Positions 25,243 to 33,997 are shown, counted from the stretch's first letter. The stretch: DNA of 64,000 nucleotides from Parasphingorhabdus marina DSM 22363 (GCF_900128895.1 NZ_FSQW01000001.1:496001-560000); one strand, 5' to 3'. Notes: generated from the sequence alone by a model not told the origin. Program-made: numbers and translations.

Positions 25243-26481
25243 CTAAGCCGCCCTCTTATGCTGCAGACCGAAATCCACTGGCAACCGGCGATAGCCATGG
25301 ATGCCGATCCGCCTGATCCACTCGCGGTCATTATAGGCCTGCGTGATCTGCAGATCCGGCCAGCGCGCGAATAGCCTTTCCAGCGCGATCTGGCCCTCGG
25401 CGCGCGCGAGGTGCAACCCCAGGCAGAGATGTATGCCGCCGCCGAAACCGGCGTGGCGGGCGGCATTGTCGCGGTGGATATCGAACCGCTCGGGCTCCGG
25501 GAACATCACCGGATCGGCATTGGCCGCCGCAAGGCTGGCGATGATCCGGTCACCACGTTTCAGAGGCTGTCCGAAATAGTCCATGTCATGGCGCACCACC
25601 CGGGGTTTCGTCATCTGCACCGGACAGTTGAGCCGGTGCAATTCCTCTACCGCCTGTGGCATGAGCGACCCGTCGGTTTTGAGTATTGCGAGCTGGTCCG
25701 GACAGTCCAGCAGCGTGGCGAGGCCGGTCGAGATCAAGTGAGTTGTGGTTTCGTGCCCGGCGACAAACAGGATGGCCACCATCGCGACCAGTTCGTCCTC
25801 GGTCATCTGCATGCCGTCTGCTTCCGCACGCACCAGGTCCACCAGCAGTCCTTCCCGCTCACCAGCCCGCGCCGCGGCAATTTCGCCGCGGATGTAGCGC
25901 ATCATCTTTCCGAGCGCAGGAATCGTCTGAATGATCATCCAGATGCCCAAGGAACGGGTCATCTTGTCGGTCCAGGTGAGAAACTGTTCGCGCTGATCAC
26001 CGCCGGCGAGCCCAAGTAACTCGGAAATGACCCGCAGGGGCAGAGCTCGGGCAAATCCGCTGACAATATCCGGATTTCCGTCTCGCTCCATCTGATCCAG
26101 CAGTTCATCGGCAATTCGCGCCACATCCGGACGCCAGGCGTCGATATTGCGAGCAAGAAATGGCGCATCGACCAGTTTGCGCAACCGCCGGTGATCGGGA
26201 TCATCCAACAGCAGCATGTTCTCGGCGAGCAATTTCATGTTTTTCGGCATCCAGCGCGGAATGGCGCTGTGATTGCCCTCGACATTGCGGCCATCGCTGG
26301 CAAACCTGTCGGCAGCCTTGAGAAAATTACCGACTGCTTCATGGGTGGTTGCACACCAGACCTTGCCCATCAGCGGCACCTTGAGCCGGATCACCGGACC
26401 CGCCGCGCGCATCGCCGCAAGCGTCGGAAACGGATTGCGCATGTAGTCCGCGCTCTGAAGATCAAATTTGTGGACCGTCAT
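25243..26481 (-). CDS. Cytochrome P450, second copy type
   Basis: 412 residues with the I-helix VAGHETTTH, K-helix EELHR (ExxR) and heme loop FGGGIHLCLG with the axial Cys353. An SD AAGAGGTG precedes the ATG at 26481. Overall it differs from the P450 at 772-2025, for instance His rather than Asn in the I-helix motif, so it is another subfamily. It lies between two TonB-C-like secreted protein genes and is divergent from the one at 26620. No redox partner is adjacent. Confidence 0.93.
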   Translation of the reverse strand: MTVHKFDLQSADYMRNPFPTLAAMRAAGPVIRLKVPLMGKVWCATTHEAVGNFLKAADRFASDGRNVEGNHSAIPRWMPKNMKLLAENMLLLDDPDHRRLRKLVDAPFLARNIDAWRPDVARIADELLDQMERDGNPDIVSGFARALPLRVISELLGLAGGDQREQFLTWTDKMTRSLGIWMIIQTIPALGKMMRYIRGEIAAARAGEREGLLVDLVRAEADGMQMTEDELVAMVAILFVAGHETTTHLISTGLATLLDCPDQLAILKTDGSLMPQAVEELHRLNCPVQMTKPRVVRHDMDYFGQPLKRGDRIIASLAAANADPVMFPEPERFDIHRDNAARHAGFGGGIHLCLGLHLARAEGQIALERLFARWPDLQITQAYNDREWIRRIGIHGYRRLPVDFGLQHKRAA

Positions 26482-26585
26482 ATCGGCACCTCTTGCTTGG
26501 CTCTATGACCATAGTCGGGTGGCAGGTCCAAATGGTTCATTCAGACCACAAATCCCTTTCCGCCAGACAAATACGGCCTGATCGC

Positions 26586-26613
26586 TTGCGCGAATAGATG
26601 ACTCAACTATGAT
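26586..26613 (+). promoter_or_regulatory. Candidate promoter for a leaderless transcript
   Basis: TTGCGC (26586-26591) and TATGAT (26608-26613) are 16 bases apart. The ATG at 26620 lies 6 bases after the -10, at the expected transcription start, and no Shine-Dalgarno is visible. Confidence 0.45.
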
Positions 26614-26619
26614 ATCGGG

Positions 26620-27531
26620 ATGGGCATATATTTCCGAAAACTGATCCTTGCCGCTCTCGCCATGCTGCTCTGGTCGCAACCGGCCAGCGCGGTCAGGGAG
26701 CCGATTTATCTGGAACCATCTTCACAATGGGTTCTGCGATATGAGGATGACAGCTGCAAACTGATCCGCTCCTTTGGCAAGGACAGGGACAAGGTCGTGG
26801 TGGTCATGTCCCGCTATGGCCCCGGGGAGGAATTCCGCCTGACACTGGCTGGTGAGCCGGTGAAGGTCAGCCGAAACCGCCGGGACATCAAGATCCGGTT
26901 CGGTGCACATGAAGGCCTGCAAAAAATTCGATATATGTCCGGAACCATGTCCGACATGCCCGCCCTGATCATTCTCGACAGGATCCGGATCGCTGCACCC
27001 ACAGCGGAGGAGCAGGAAGCGCTCGACAAGTGGAAGCCGGGCAACAAACCGGTCATCTACGGGAATATCGAATCCCGGCGTTACGCGGCAGCAGAATATC
27101 TGCTGGTCGACCACCCTCACAAGGCTCCGGTTTATTTGCAAACCGGAGCGCTAGGCAAACCCTTCGCGGCCTTTTCCAAATGTATCGACGAGTTGCTGAC
27201 TCATTGGGGAATCGATGTCGACAAACACAGGAACCTCAGCAGATGGGTCCAGCCAGTTGACACGCCGGCAAGGTGGGTCCGGCCAAAAGACTATCCGATG
27301 AAGATGCTGTGGCAGGGGCGGCAAGGAATTGTGGAATTTCGGCTGAGTGTCGACACGGAAGGCAAGGCCACGCAGTGCCACATACAGCAGTCCACCCGGC
27401 CTCAGGAGTTTGACGATGCTGTCTGCAAGTCCCTGATGAAGCGCAGCAAGTTCCATCCAGCGCTGGATTCTGACGGCAATCCCATTGCGTCGTTTTGGCG
27501 CAGTTCGGTCCGGTTTCAGATACCCCGATAA
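26620..27531 (+). CDS. Secreted protein with C-terminal TonB-like domain
   Basis: 303 residues with a good signal peptide (FRKLILAALAMLLWSQPASA). The middle has WVLRYEDDSCKLIRSFGKDRDKVVVVMSRYGPG-type beta strands, and the C-terminal 80 residues (VEFRLSVDTEGKATQCHIQQ ... FDDAVCKSLMKRSKFHPALDSDGN) match a TonB C-terminal-like domain. It has no membrane anchor besides the signal, so it is unlikely to be an energy transducer itself. It has the same layout as the gene at 24407, which suggests an old duplication around the P450. Confidence 0.75.
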   Translation: MGIYFRKLILAALAMLLWSQPASAVREPIYLEPSSQWVLRYEDDSCKLIRSFGKDRDKVVVVMSRYGPGEEFRLTLAGEPVKVSRNRRDIKIRFGAHEGLQKIRYMSGTMSDMPALIILDRIRIAAPTAEEQEALDKWKPGNKPVIYGNIESRRYAAAEYLLVDHPHKAPVYLQTGALGKPFAAFSKCIDELLTHWGIDVDKHRNLSRWVQPVDTPARWVRPKDYPMKMLWQGRQGIVEFRLSVDTEGKATQCHIQQSTRPQEFDDAVCKSLMKRSKFHPALDSDGNPIASFWRSSVRFQIPR

Positions 27532-27538
27532 CGACCGC

Positions 27539-27901
27539 TCAAACCGTAAAGCTTTCTCCGCAACCGCAGGCGCCCTTGGCATTTGGGTTGTCGAACACGA
27601 AGCCGGCGGTGAAGTCGTCCTCCTGCCAGTCCATCGTGCTGCCGATCAGATAGAGCACGCTGGCCCCGTCGACATAGAAGACACCGCCGGGGGTGACGAT
27701 CTTTTCATCGAGCGCCACTTCCTCGGTCACATAGTCGACCGAATAGGCGAGGCCCGAACAGCCCCGGCGGGGGGTCGAGAGCTTGACGCCAATCGCATCG
27801 TCAGGCGCTTTCGCCATCAGATTGGCGATACGTTCTTCCGCCGCCGGCGTGAGAATGATCGCGGCCGGAATTTCCCGGGTTTTTGTGGTTGTGTCAGTCA
27901 T
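27539..27901 (-). CDS. sufA: A-type Fe-S carrier protein (SufA/ErpA-like)
   Basis: 120 residues with the HesB/IscA fold. The three cluster-binding cysteines are Cys48 (RGCSGLAY) and Cys112/Cys114 (ACGCGESF). It would accept or pass on clusters made by SufBCD. It is the last gene of the SUF operon, overlapping the preceding GNAT gene by ATGA (27898-27901). Whether it is functionally SufA or ErpA cannot be decided from sequence alone. Confidence 0.9.
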   Translation of the reverse strand: MTDTTTKTREIPAAIILTPAAEERIANLMAKAPDDAIGVKLSTPRRGCSGLAYSVDYVTEEVALDEKIVTPGGVFYVDGASVLYLIGSTMDWQEDDFTAGFVFDNPNAKGACGCGESFTV

Positions 27902-28398
27902 CTCTCAAGCCTTTTCTGCCAGAACAGCGCTTTTCCCATGGCCGGGTCCAGTTGATAGTCGCCATAGCCCAGTGACGCATATAATTTGCGGGCGGCGTTA
28001 TTGCCTTCCAGCACTTCCAGAGTCACCTTGCAGGCGTCCATTTCCTGCGCATGGTTTTCGATCTCGGCAAACAGCTTGCGGCCAATGCCGGTGCCACGAT
28101 GGTTCTTGGCGACGACAATATCATGAATGTTCACCAGCGGCCTTGCGGCAAAAGAGGAAAAAGTCGTCATCAGATTCGCCAGTCCGGCCACTTCTTCACC
28201 GACATAGGCAAGCAGCGACGATGCGGCCGGCGAGGCCGCGAGACCCGGTACAAGGTTGGCCTGCACCTGCGGCGACAGATCTTCACCGCCACCCATCGGA
28301 TCCATCGCATAGCTGCGCAACATCTTAACGATATCCCGCGCATGCGCCGGATTCGCATAGTCTGCGCGCACAATGGTCAGGGTCAGCAAATCCGTCAC
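27898..28398 (-). CDS. GNAT-family acetyltransferase inside the SUF operon
   Basis: 166 residues. It contains VNIHDIVVAKNHRGTGIGRKLF, the acetyl-CoA-binding signature, followed by AQEMDACKVTLEVLEGNNAARKLYASLGY. Translation probably starts at GTG 28398 in a GTGA overlap with the stop of the SufT-like gene, and it ends in an ATGA overlap with sufA. Both junctions indicate tight coupling with iron-sulfur assembly genes. What it acetylates is unknown. Confidence 0.85.
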   Translation of the reverse strand: MTDLLTLTIVRADYANPAHARDIVKMLRSYAMDPMGGGEDLSPQVQANLVPGLAASPAASSLLAYVGEEVAGLANLMTTFSSFAARPLVNIHDIVVAKNHRGTGIGRKLFAEIENHAQEMDACKVTLEVLEGNNAARKLYASLGYGDYQLDPAMGKALFWQKRLER

Positions 28399-28904
28399 AG
28401 CATCCCCAGTTCGAGTTTCGCTTCATCACTCATCTTGCCTGGATCCCATGGCGGGTCCCAGACCAGATTGACTTCGGCATGGCCCACGCCCGGCACGCTG
28501 CCGACCTGCAGCTCGATTTCGCCCGGCATCGATTCCGCGACCGGGCAATGCGGCGTTGTCAGGGTCATGGTCACAATGGCATGATTGTCCGGCGTGATTT
28601 CGACGCCGTAGATCAGGCCGAGATCGTAAATGTTCACCGGAATCTCCGGATCATAAATTTCCTTGAGCGTGCCGACGACCGCTTCGTAAAGATCGCCGCC
28701 CGGCTCTCCTGCAGCATCTTCCGCTGGCTGCTGCGCGAGAAACCCTTCGAGATAATCGCGCTTGCGATTGAGCTTTGCCGCATCGCTTTCCGCCTCATAA
28801 GGCGAGGGGGCCATGACCGGCTCAACCGCATCATCGACCTTCGCCTTGGGCGGCTTTTCGACGCTGTCTACTTCTTCCACCATGATTTTCCGTTCTTCGT
28901 TCAT
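28395..28904 (-). CDS. sufT: SufT-like Fe-S assembly protein (DUF59/MIP18)
   Basis: 169 residues: an acidic, disordered N-terminus of about 65 residues, then the DUF59 core (VVGTLKEIYDPEIPVNIYDL, IVTMTLTTPHCPVAESMP) with the conserved Cys. SufT proteins help maturation of Fe-S proteins, especially when demand is high. It starts 9 bases after the sufS stop with AAGGAAA as SD. The N-terminal extension is longer than in compact family members. Confidence 0.88.
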   Translation of the reverse strand: MNEERKIMVEEVDSVEKPPKAKVDDAVEPVMAPSPYEAESDAAKLNRKRDYLEGFLAQQPAEDAAGEPGGDLYEAVVGTLKEIYDPEIPVNIYDLGLIYGVEITPDNHAIVTMTLTTPHCPVAESMPGEIELQVGSVPGVGHAEVNLVWDPPWDPGKMSDEAKLELGML

Positions 28905-28913
28905 GACGTTTCC

Positions 28914-30209
28914 TTACCCGAAAATCTTCCTGACGCGCTCGATCCCGTCGACCAGAGCCGCGACATCGCGTTCATCGCTGTAAATCCCAAAACTCGCGCG
29001 TGCCGTCGCCGGAACACCGAGATAGTCCATCAGTGGCTGGGCGCAATGATGTCCGGCGCGGATCGCCACGCCTCCCTCGTCGAGAATGGTCGCGACATCA
29101 TGCGGATGGACATCGCCGACCGCAAAACTCAAAATACCCATGCTCTGGTCCGGACCAAAGACGCGCACGCTGTTGATACCCGACAGTGCTTCCCGGGCCT
29201 GCGCCAGGGTCGCATTTTCATGGGCGGAAATCGTGTCGAGCCCGATCGCCTCGACATATTGGATTGCGGCATCCAGTCCGACCGCTCCGGCAATATGCGG
29301 GGTGCCCGCTTCAAACTTGCCGGGCGGCGGCGCGAAGGTAGTGCCGTCAAAACTCACCCGGTCGATCATCGACCCGCCACCTTTCCAGGGCGGCATCGCA
29401 TCGAGGGTTTCATAAGGCGCCCAGAGCGCCCCGATCCCTGTCGGGCCGTAAATCTTGTGCCCGGAGAAGACGTAGAAATCACATCCGAGATCCTGGACAT
29501 CGACCGGCACGCGCGGGGCTGCCTGGCAGCCGTCAAGAAGCAGCTTCGCGCCCACGTCATGGGCAATTGTCGCGGCCCGTTTCGCATCGAGGAGCGAACC
29601 GAGCACATTGGAAACATGAGCGAGTGCGACCAGCTTGTGCTGTTCGGTGATATTTTCCTCAATCCAGTCGAGATCGATCTGGCCGTCTGCAGTCAGCGGT
29701 GCGACATCGATCTGTGCGCCTACGCGTTCCGCGAGCAATTGCCAGGGAACGATATTGCTGTGATGCTCCAGCTGGCTCAGCATGATCCGGTCGCCCGCGC
29801 CCAGATTGGCATTGCCCCAGCTTTCGGCGACCAGATTGATGCTGTCCGTCGCGCCGCTGGTCAGGACGATTTCGTTCTCGCTGGCCGCATTGAGCAATCC
29901 GGCCACCCGCCGCCGCGAGGCTTCATAGGCGAGGGTCATGTTCGCACTGCGCTCATAGACACCGCGATGGACAGTTGCATAGTCGGGCCCATAGGCCCGG
30001 GCGATCGCATCGAGCACCACCTGCGGCTTCTGCGCCGTCGCTGCGGTATCGAGATAGTGCCAGCTATCGCCAAGACCGGGGAAGTCGGCGCGGTAGTCCC
30101 CCTCCCGCCTGCGGGAGGGGTTAGGGGAGGGATTGCCCGTGCCGGTCTCAGGCCCTCCCCCCGCCCCTCCCGCAAGCGGGAGGGGAGAAACATTCAAACC
30201 TTCACTCAC
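28914..30209 (-). CDS. sufS: Cysteine desulfurase SufS with repeat-encoded N-terminus
   Basis: The PLP enzyme takes sulfur from cysteine for cluster assembly. The usual family start is seen only at DFPGLGDSWHYLDTAATAQKP; the PLP lysine (SGHKIYG) is near residue 252 and the active Cys is 389 (GHHCAQP). These are 25-26 positions later than in E. coli SufS (226 and 364). The extra N-terminus is encoded by a palindromic repeat at 30098-30186. Translation must begin upstream of it, most likely at GTG 30209, which overlaps the sufD stop as GTGA; no start codon in frame lies between the repeat and the conserved part. Total 431 residues. Confidence 0.93.
   Translation of the reverse strand: MSEGLNVSPLPLAGGAGGGPETGTGNPSPNPSRRREGDYRADFPGLGDSWHYLDTAATAQKPQVVLDAIARAYGPDYATVHRGVYERSANMTLAYEASRRRVAGLLNAASENEIVLTSGATDSINLVAESWGNANLGAGDRIMLSQLEHHSNIVPWQLLAERVGAQIDVAPLTADGQIDLDWIEENITEQHKLVALAHVSNVLGSLLDAKRAATIAHDVGAKLLLDGCQAAPRVPVDVQDLGCDFYVFSGHKIYGPTGIGALWAPYETLDAMPPWKGGGSMIDRVSFDGTTFAPPPGKFEAGTPHIAGAVGLDAAIQYVEAIGLDTISAHENATLAQAREALSGINSVRVFGPDQSMGILSFAVGDVHPHDVATILDEGGVAIRAGHHCAQPLMDYLGVPATARASFGIYSDERDVAALVDGIERVRKIFG
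30098..30186. repeat. Palindromic repeat pair inside the sufS reading frame
   Basis: CCCTCCCGC-CT-GCGGGAGGG (30100-30119) and CCCTCCCGC-AA-GCGGGAGGG (30165-30184) are two near-perfect hairpins. Between them GGGGAGGG and CCCTCCCC form a further stem, so the unit is a REP-type doublet. It is translated as SPLPLAGGAGGG... NPSPNPSRRREG in SufS. The length keeps the frame open. Confidence 0.9.
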
Positions 30210-30952
30210 AACAACGCCTCCAGTGCGGCCAGTGCCTGTTCTTCCACGCCATCGGTATCGGCTGCCACATCGACAAAGGCCTCTGCCACGAACGCATGCA
30301 GCATCAGCCGCTTGGCCGCCTGCGGATCGAGGCCGCGCGAGGCCATGTAGAACAGGGCCTGCTTGTCGAGTTCGCCGACGGTCGCGCCATGGGCGCATTT
30401 CACGTCATCGGCATAGATTTCGAGTTCCGGCTTGGCATTGGCCGTCGCGCCGCGGTCGAGCAGCATCGACTTGACCGACTGCTCGGCGTCGATCCGCTGG
30501 GCGTCACGCGCGATGGTGATCTTGCCAAGGAAACTGCCGGTCGCCTTTTCTGCGAGGACGCTGCGCACGGTCTGGTGACTGGTTGCATCGGGTGCGTGAT
30601 GATTGACCCGGGTGACAATCTCGAGCGTCTGTTCGCCGGACCCGACAATCGCGCCACCCATTTCGAAATGGGCGCCGCTGGCCACATCAATGTCAATCTC
30701 TATCCGGCCATAGGCAGGTGCGAATGCCAGGCAGGCCAGATCCATCCGTGCGCCTTCTTCGAGCACGACATGGAGCTGACGCATGCGCGCGTCGCCTGAT
30801 TCCAGAACCAGCAGCTGCTGCGCCGACTGTCCGGCATCAACAATGATCGGTTCTGGCGCATCCACGGCCTGCCAGATCGTCTCGACCGCCTTCAGGTCGG
30901 CATAGCGCCAGGCTTCGTCTTTTTGCGTGGGGAGAGGCTGGGCCAGAGTCAT
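30206..30952 (-). CDS. sufD: SufD-like subunit of the Fe-S scaffold
   Basis: 248 residues, shorter than E. coli SufD (about 420), as is common in sphingomonads. It keeps the beta-helix core of the SufB/SufD family: ADDVKCAHGATVGELDKQALFYMASRGLDPQAAKRLMLHAF at the C-terminus, with the conserved Cys and His. It pairs with SufB, and the pair binds SufC dimers. ATGA overlap with the upstream 107-residue gene and GTGA overlap with sufS. Confidence 0.9.
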   Translation of the reverse strand: MTLAQPLPTQKDEAWRYADLKAVETIWQAVDAPEPIIVDAGQSAQQLLVLESGDARMRQLHVVLEEGARMDLACLAFAPAYGRIEIDIDVASGAHFEMGGAIVGSGEQTLEIVTRVNHHAPDATSHQTVRSVLAEKATGSFLGKITIARDAQRIDAEQSVKSMLLDRGATANAKPELEIYADDVKCAHGATVGELDKQALFYMASRGLDPQAAKRLMLHAFVAEAFVDVAADTDGVEEQALAALEALL

Positions 30953-31272
30953 CGGCGTTCCTTCCGCATTTCCTTGCGCAGCTGAGCGAGCAGCTTCGGC
31001 TTCTTCTGGTCAATGCACGACTTGATCACCGCGTCCACGGGATTGTCGCTATTGTCCCGCACGCATTTCGCGGCGGTCTTGCACAGGCGCTTGTCCAGCC
31101 GGGTGCTGCCCGAAGTCCGGTCGACCGAACAGGTCAGCTTGCCTTCGGGTGTCCGCCCGACAAGGACGGAAATGCCCTCGAGCCGCTTGCCGATCACGAC
31201 AATTTCCTCGTCCACCGTCATTGGCGGCTCGGCGGCTGGTGCTGCGGCCAATAGGAGCGCGCTCAGGATCAT
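30949..31272 (-). CDS. Small secreted four-cysteine protein in the SUF operon
   Basis: 107 residues with a probable signal peptide (ILSALLLAAAPAAA-like start), then EEIVVIGKRLEGISVLVG and four cysteines at 48, 64, 70 and 86 (CSVD, LCKTAAKC, SCIDQ). The tail is very basic. It overlaps sufC and sufD by ATGA at both ends, so it is translated with them. I do not recognise the family. A periplasmic protein inside a cytoplasmic assembly operon is unexpected. Confidence 0.75.
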   Translation of the reverse strand: MILSALLLAAAPAAEPPMTVDEEIVVIGKRLEGISVLVGRTPEGKLTCSVDRTSGSTRLDKRLCKTAAKCVRDNSDNPVDAVIKSCIDQKKPKLLAQLRKEMRKERR

Positions 31273-32018
31273 GCGGCCTCCGCTATGGCTTCATAGCCCT
31301 CATTTTCGAGCTGCTGCGCCAGTTCCGGTCCGCCGGTTTTGACGATCCGGCCACCCGCCAGCACATGGACATAATCCGGCTGCACTTCGTCGAGCAGGCG
31401 CTGATAATGGGTGATCAGCAGCACCGCCTTGTCAGGTTGACGCATGATCGCGTTAATGCCGCTTCCGACCGTGCGCAGCGCATCGATGTCAAGGCCACTG
31501 TCGGTCTCGTCAAGGATCGCCAGTGTGGGGTCGAGAATGCCCATCTGGACCATCTCGTTGCGCTTCTTTTCGCCACCGGAAAAGCCGACATTTACCGCCC
31601 GCTTGAGCATGTCCATGTCCATCTTGAGCAGCGCCGCCTTTTCCTTGGCGAGCTTGATGAATTCGCCACCGGACAGCGCCTCTTCGCCGCGCTCCCCCCG
31701 CTGGCTGTTGAGGCTTTCGCGCAGGAATTGCAGATTGCTGACACCGGGAATTTCGACCGGATATTGAAAGCCGAGAAACATTCCCGCCGCCGCGCGCTCA
31801 TGCGGGTCCATGTCGAGCAGATCGGTGCCGTTGAAGCTGACCGAACCCGCGGTCACTTCATAACCAGGCCGCCCGCCGAGCGCATAGGCCAGCGTCGACT
31901 TGCCCGCGCCATTGGGGCCCATGATCGCATGGATTTCACCCGCCTGGATCTCGAGCGAGAGGCCCTTGAGGATTTCGGTGTCGCCAACAGTGGCGTGGAG
32001 GTTTTCAATTTTCAGCAT
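31269..32018 (-). CDS. sufC: SufC ATPase
   Basis: 249 residues from the ATG at 32018 (AAGG 7 bases upstream; the ATG at 32033 lacks an SD). Walker A GPNGAGKST is at 34-42, the ABC signature FSGGEKKR follows, and Walker B LAILDETDSGLD with the SufC-specific DETDSGLD is present. It drives conformational change of the SufBD scaffold. The start lies inside the end of the preceding small membrane gene. Confidence 0.97.
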   Translation of the reverse strand: MLKIENLHATVGDTEILKGLSLEIQAGEIHAIMGPNGAGKSTLAYALGGRPGYEVTAGSVSFNGTDLLDMDPHERAAAGMFLGFQYPVEIPGVSNLQFLRESLNSQRGERGEEALSGGEFIKLAKEKAALLKMDMDMLKRAVNVGFSGGEKKRNEMVQMGILDPTLAILDETDSGLDIDALRTVGSGINAIMRQPDKAVLLITHYQRLLDEVQPDYVHVLAGGRIVKTGGPELAQQLENEGYEAIAEAA

Positions 32019-32283
32019 TGTTTGCCTTTTCATGATTCAGTTTTTTCAGCTTTCGCTGATTTATGAGAACGAGCGGAAGCAGGCTTAGCGGTGCAAGAAG
32101 TACCGCAATAATGATCATTTGCAGCGCCAAACTGAGCTGCCAGCCCGCACCTTCTGATGCGGAAGCGAGTTGGGGCAGGGAAAAGAACGACTCTCCGTTA
32201 AAGGTTGTCGCGAACCACCAGAAGGAGGGCGCCAGTATTGCCCAGAATGGAAACATGATCTTGTACCAACGGGGAAAAATCAT
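32005..32283 (-). CDS. Small two-helix membrane protein between sufB and sufC
   Basis: 92 residues with two hydrophobic segments (about 9-26 and 50-72) and a basic C-terminal tail QRKLKKLNHEKANN. It overlaps the sufC start by 14 bases, which supports a translated gene of the operon. No family is recognised. It could anchor or tune the SUF complex at the membrane, but that is speculation. Confidence 0.65.
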   Translation of the reverse strand: MIFPRWYKIMFPFWAILAPSFWWFATTFNGESFFSLPQLASASEGAGWQLSLALQMIIIAVLLAPLSLLPLVLINQRKLKKLNHEKANNAEN

Positions 32284-32317
32284 ATTTCGACTCCTGCGCG
32301 GGAATTGGTCTCCGTGT

Positions 32318-32467
32318 CTTCGCGGCTTCGCGTGAGACCGAAAGACAGAAATTTCTCACGCGAAGGCGCGAAGGCGCGAAGAAGGTCACCAACTTTGTCA
32401 TCCCCGCGCAGGCGGGGATCCGGGGTGGCGGGGCCGGGAAGTGGGTTCCCGCATTCGCGGGAATGAC
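32318..32467. repeat. Intergenic repeat: modules A and B side by side
   Basis: Module A: CTTCGCGGCTTCGCGTGAGA (32318-32337) against its complement at 32354-32373 (19 of 20). Module B: GTCATCCCCGCGCAGGCGGG onward (32397-32421) against a partly complementary arm ending in CGCGGGAATGAC (32444-32467). These are the same two modules that are nested at 10822-10975. The element fills the 205-base gap between sufB and the small membrane gene, the only large gap in the operon. Confidence 0.85.
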
Positions 32468-32488
32468 GGTTGGAGGACAGCGTGGTGA

Positions 32489-33997
32489 TCATCCGACACT
32501 TCCTTCCAGACTGATCGCCAGCAGCTTCTGCGCTTCGACCGCGAATTCCATCGGCAGTTCCTTAAGCACTTCCTTGGCAAAGCCATTGACGATCAGGCTC
32601 ACCGCTTCTTCCTCGTCCAGCCCGCGCTGTTGAGCGTAGAACATCTGGTCGTCGGAAATCTTCGAGGTCGTCGCCTCATGCTCGATCGTCGCGGTCGGGT
32701 TTTTGACCTCGATATAGGGCACGGTGTGCGCACCACACTGGTCGCCGAGCAGCAGGCTGTCACATTGCGTGAAGTTGCGGACATTTTCCGCATTCGCCCC
32801 GACCCGGACCAGACCGCGATAGCTGTTGTCCGACTTGCCAGCGCTGATGCCCTTGGAGATGATCGTCGAACGTGTGTTCCTGCCATTGTGGATCATCTTG
32901 GTGCCGGTATCGGCCTGCTGATAATTGTTGGTCAGCGCGACCGAATAGAATTCGCCGACGCTGTTCTCGCCGTTGAGCACACAGCTCGGATATTTCCAGG
33001 TGATCGCAGAACCGGTCTCGACCTGGGTCCAGCTGATCTTGCTGTTCTTCCCCTGACATAATCCGCGCTTGGTCACGAAATTATAGATTCCGCCCTTGCC
33101 TTCCTCGTCACCCGGATACCAGTTCTGGACCGTGCTGTACTTGATCTCCGCATCATCCATCGCGACCAGTTCGACCACCGCGGCATGGAGCTGGTTCTCG
33201 TCGCGCTGCGGCGCGGTGCAGCCTTCGAGATAGGAGACATAGCTGCCTTCATCGGCGACGATCAGGGTCCGTTCAAACTGTCCCGTATTCTCGGCATTGA
33301 TCCGGAAATAGGTGCTGAGCTCCATCGGACAGCGCACGCCCTTGGGGATGTAGACAAAGGTGCCGTCGGAAAAGACCGCGCAATTGAGCGTCGCGAAATA
33401 ATTGTCGCGCATCGGCACGACCTTGCCGAGATATTTCTTCACCAGTTCCGGATGCTCCTTGATCGCTTCCGAAATTGACATGAAGATCACACCCGCGCTT
33501 TCCAGCTCCTCACGGAAGGTTGTCGCCACAGATACGCTATCAAACACCGCATCGACGGCGACCTTGCGTGCGCCCTTGACCCCGGCGAGCACTTCCTGTT
33601 CGGCAATCGGGATGCCCAGCTTTTCATATGTTTCGCGAATCACCGGATCGAGCTCGTCGAGCGATTCCAGCTCGGGCTTCTTCTTCGGCTCGGCGTAATA
33701 ATAGGCATCCTGATAATCAATCATCGGGATGTCGAGCTTCGCCCAGTCCGGCGATTCCATGTCCTGCCACATCCGGAACGCCTTCAGCCGCCATTCGAGC
33801 ATCCATTCCGGCTCGCCCTTCTTGTCGGAAATGAAACGCACCGTGCCCTCGTTCAGGCCTTTGGGCGCGAAATCCTGCTCGATGTCGGACGACCAGCCAA
33901 ACTCGTAATTGCTGGCACTGTCGACGGCCGCCTGGGCTTCGGCATTCATTTCGGCCCGCTCTTCGTCGCGGTCCTGGAGTTTGAGATTGTCGCTCAT
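32489..33997 (-). CDS. sufB: SufB, core scaffold of the SUF system
   Basis: 502 residues, the normal length. The conserved tracts [49 protein letters not shown] and the C-terminal [20 protein letters not shown] with the cluster-assembly Cys are all present. It assembles nascent Fe-S clusters with SufD and SufC. The ATG overlaps the stop of the regulator gene (ATGA at 33994-33997). Confidence 0.97.
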   Translation of the reverse strand: MSDNLKLQDRDEERAEMNAEAQAAVDSASNYEFGWSSDIEQDFAPKGLNEGTVRFISDKKGEPEWMLEWRLKAFRMWQDMESPDWAKLDIPMIDYQDAYYYAEPKKKPELESLDELDPVIRETYEKLGIPIAEQEVLAGVKGARKVAVDAVFDSVSVATTFREELESAGVIFMSISEAIKEHPELVKKYLGKVVPMRDNYFATLNCAVFSDGTFVYIPKGVRCPMELSTYFRINAENTGQFERTLIVADEGSYVSYLEGCTAPQRDENQLHAAVVELVAMDDAEIKYSTVQNWYPGDEEGKGGIYNFVTKRGLCQGKNSKISWTQVETGSAITWKYPSCVLNGENSVGEFYSVALTNNYQQADTGTKMIHNGRNTRSTIISKGISAGKSDNSYRGLVRVGANAENVRNFTQCDSLLLGDQCGAHTVPYIEVKNPTATIEHEATTSKISDDQMFYAQQRGLDEEEAVSLIVNGFAKEVLKELPMEFAVEAQKLLAISLEGSVG

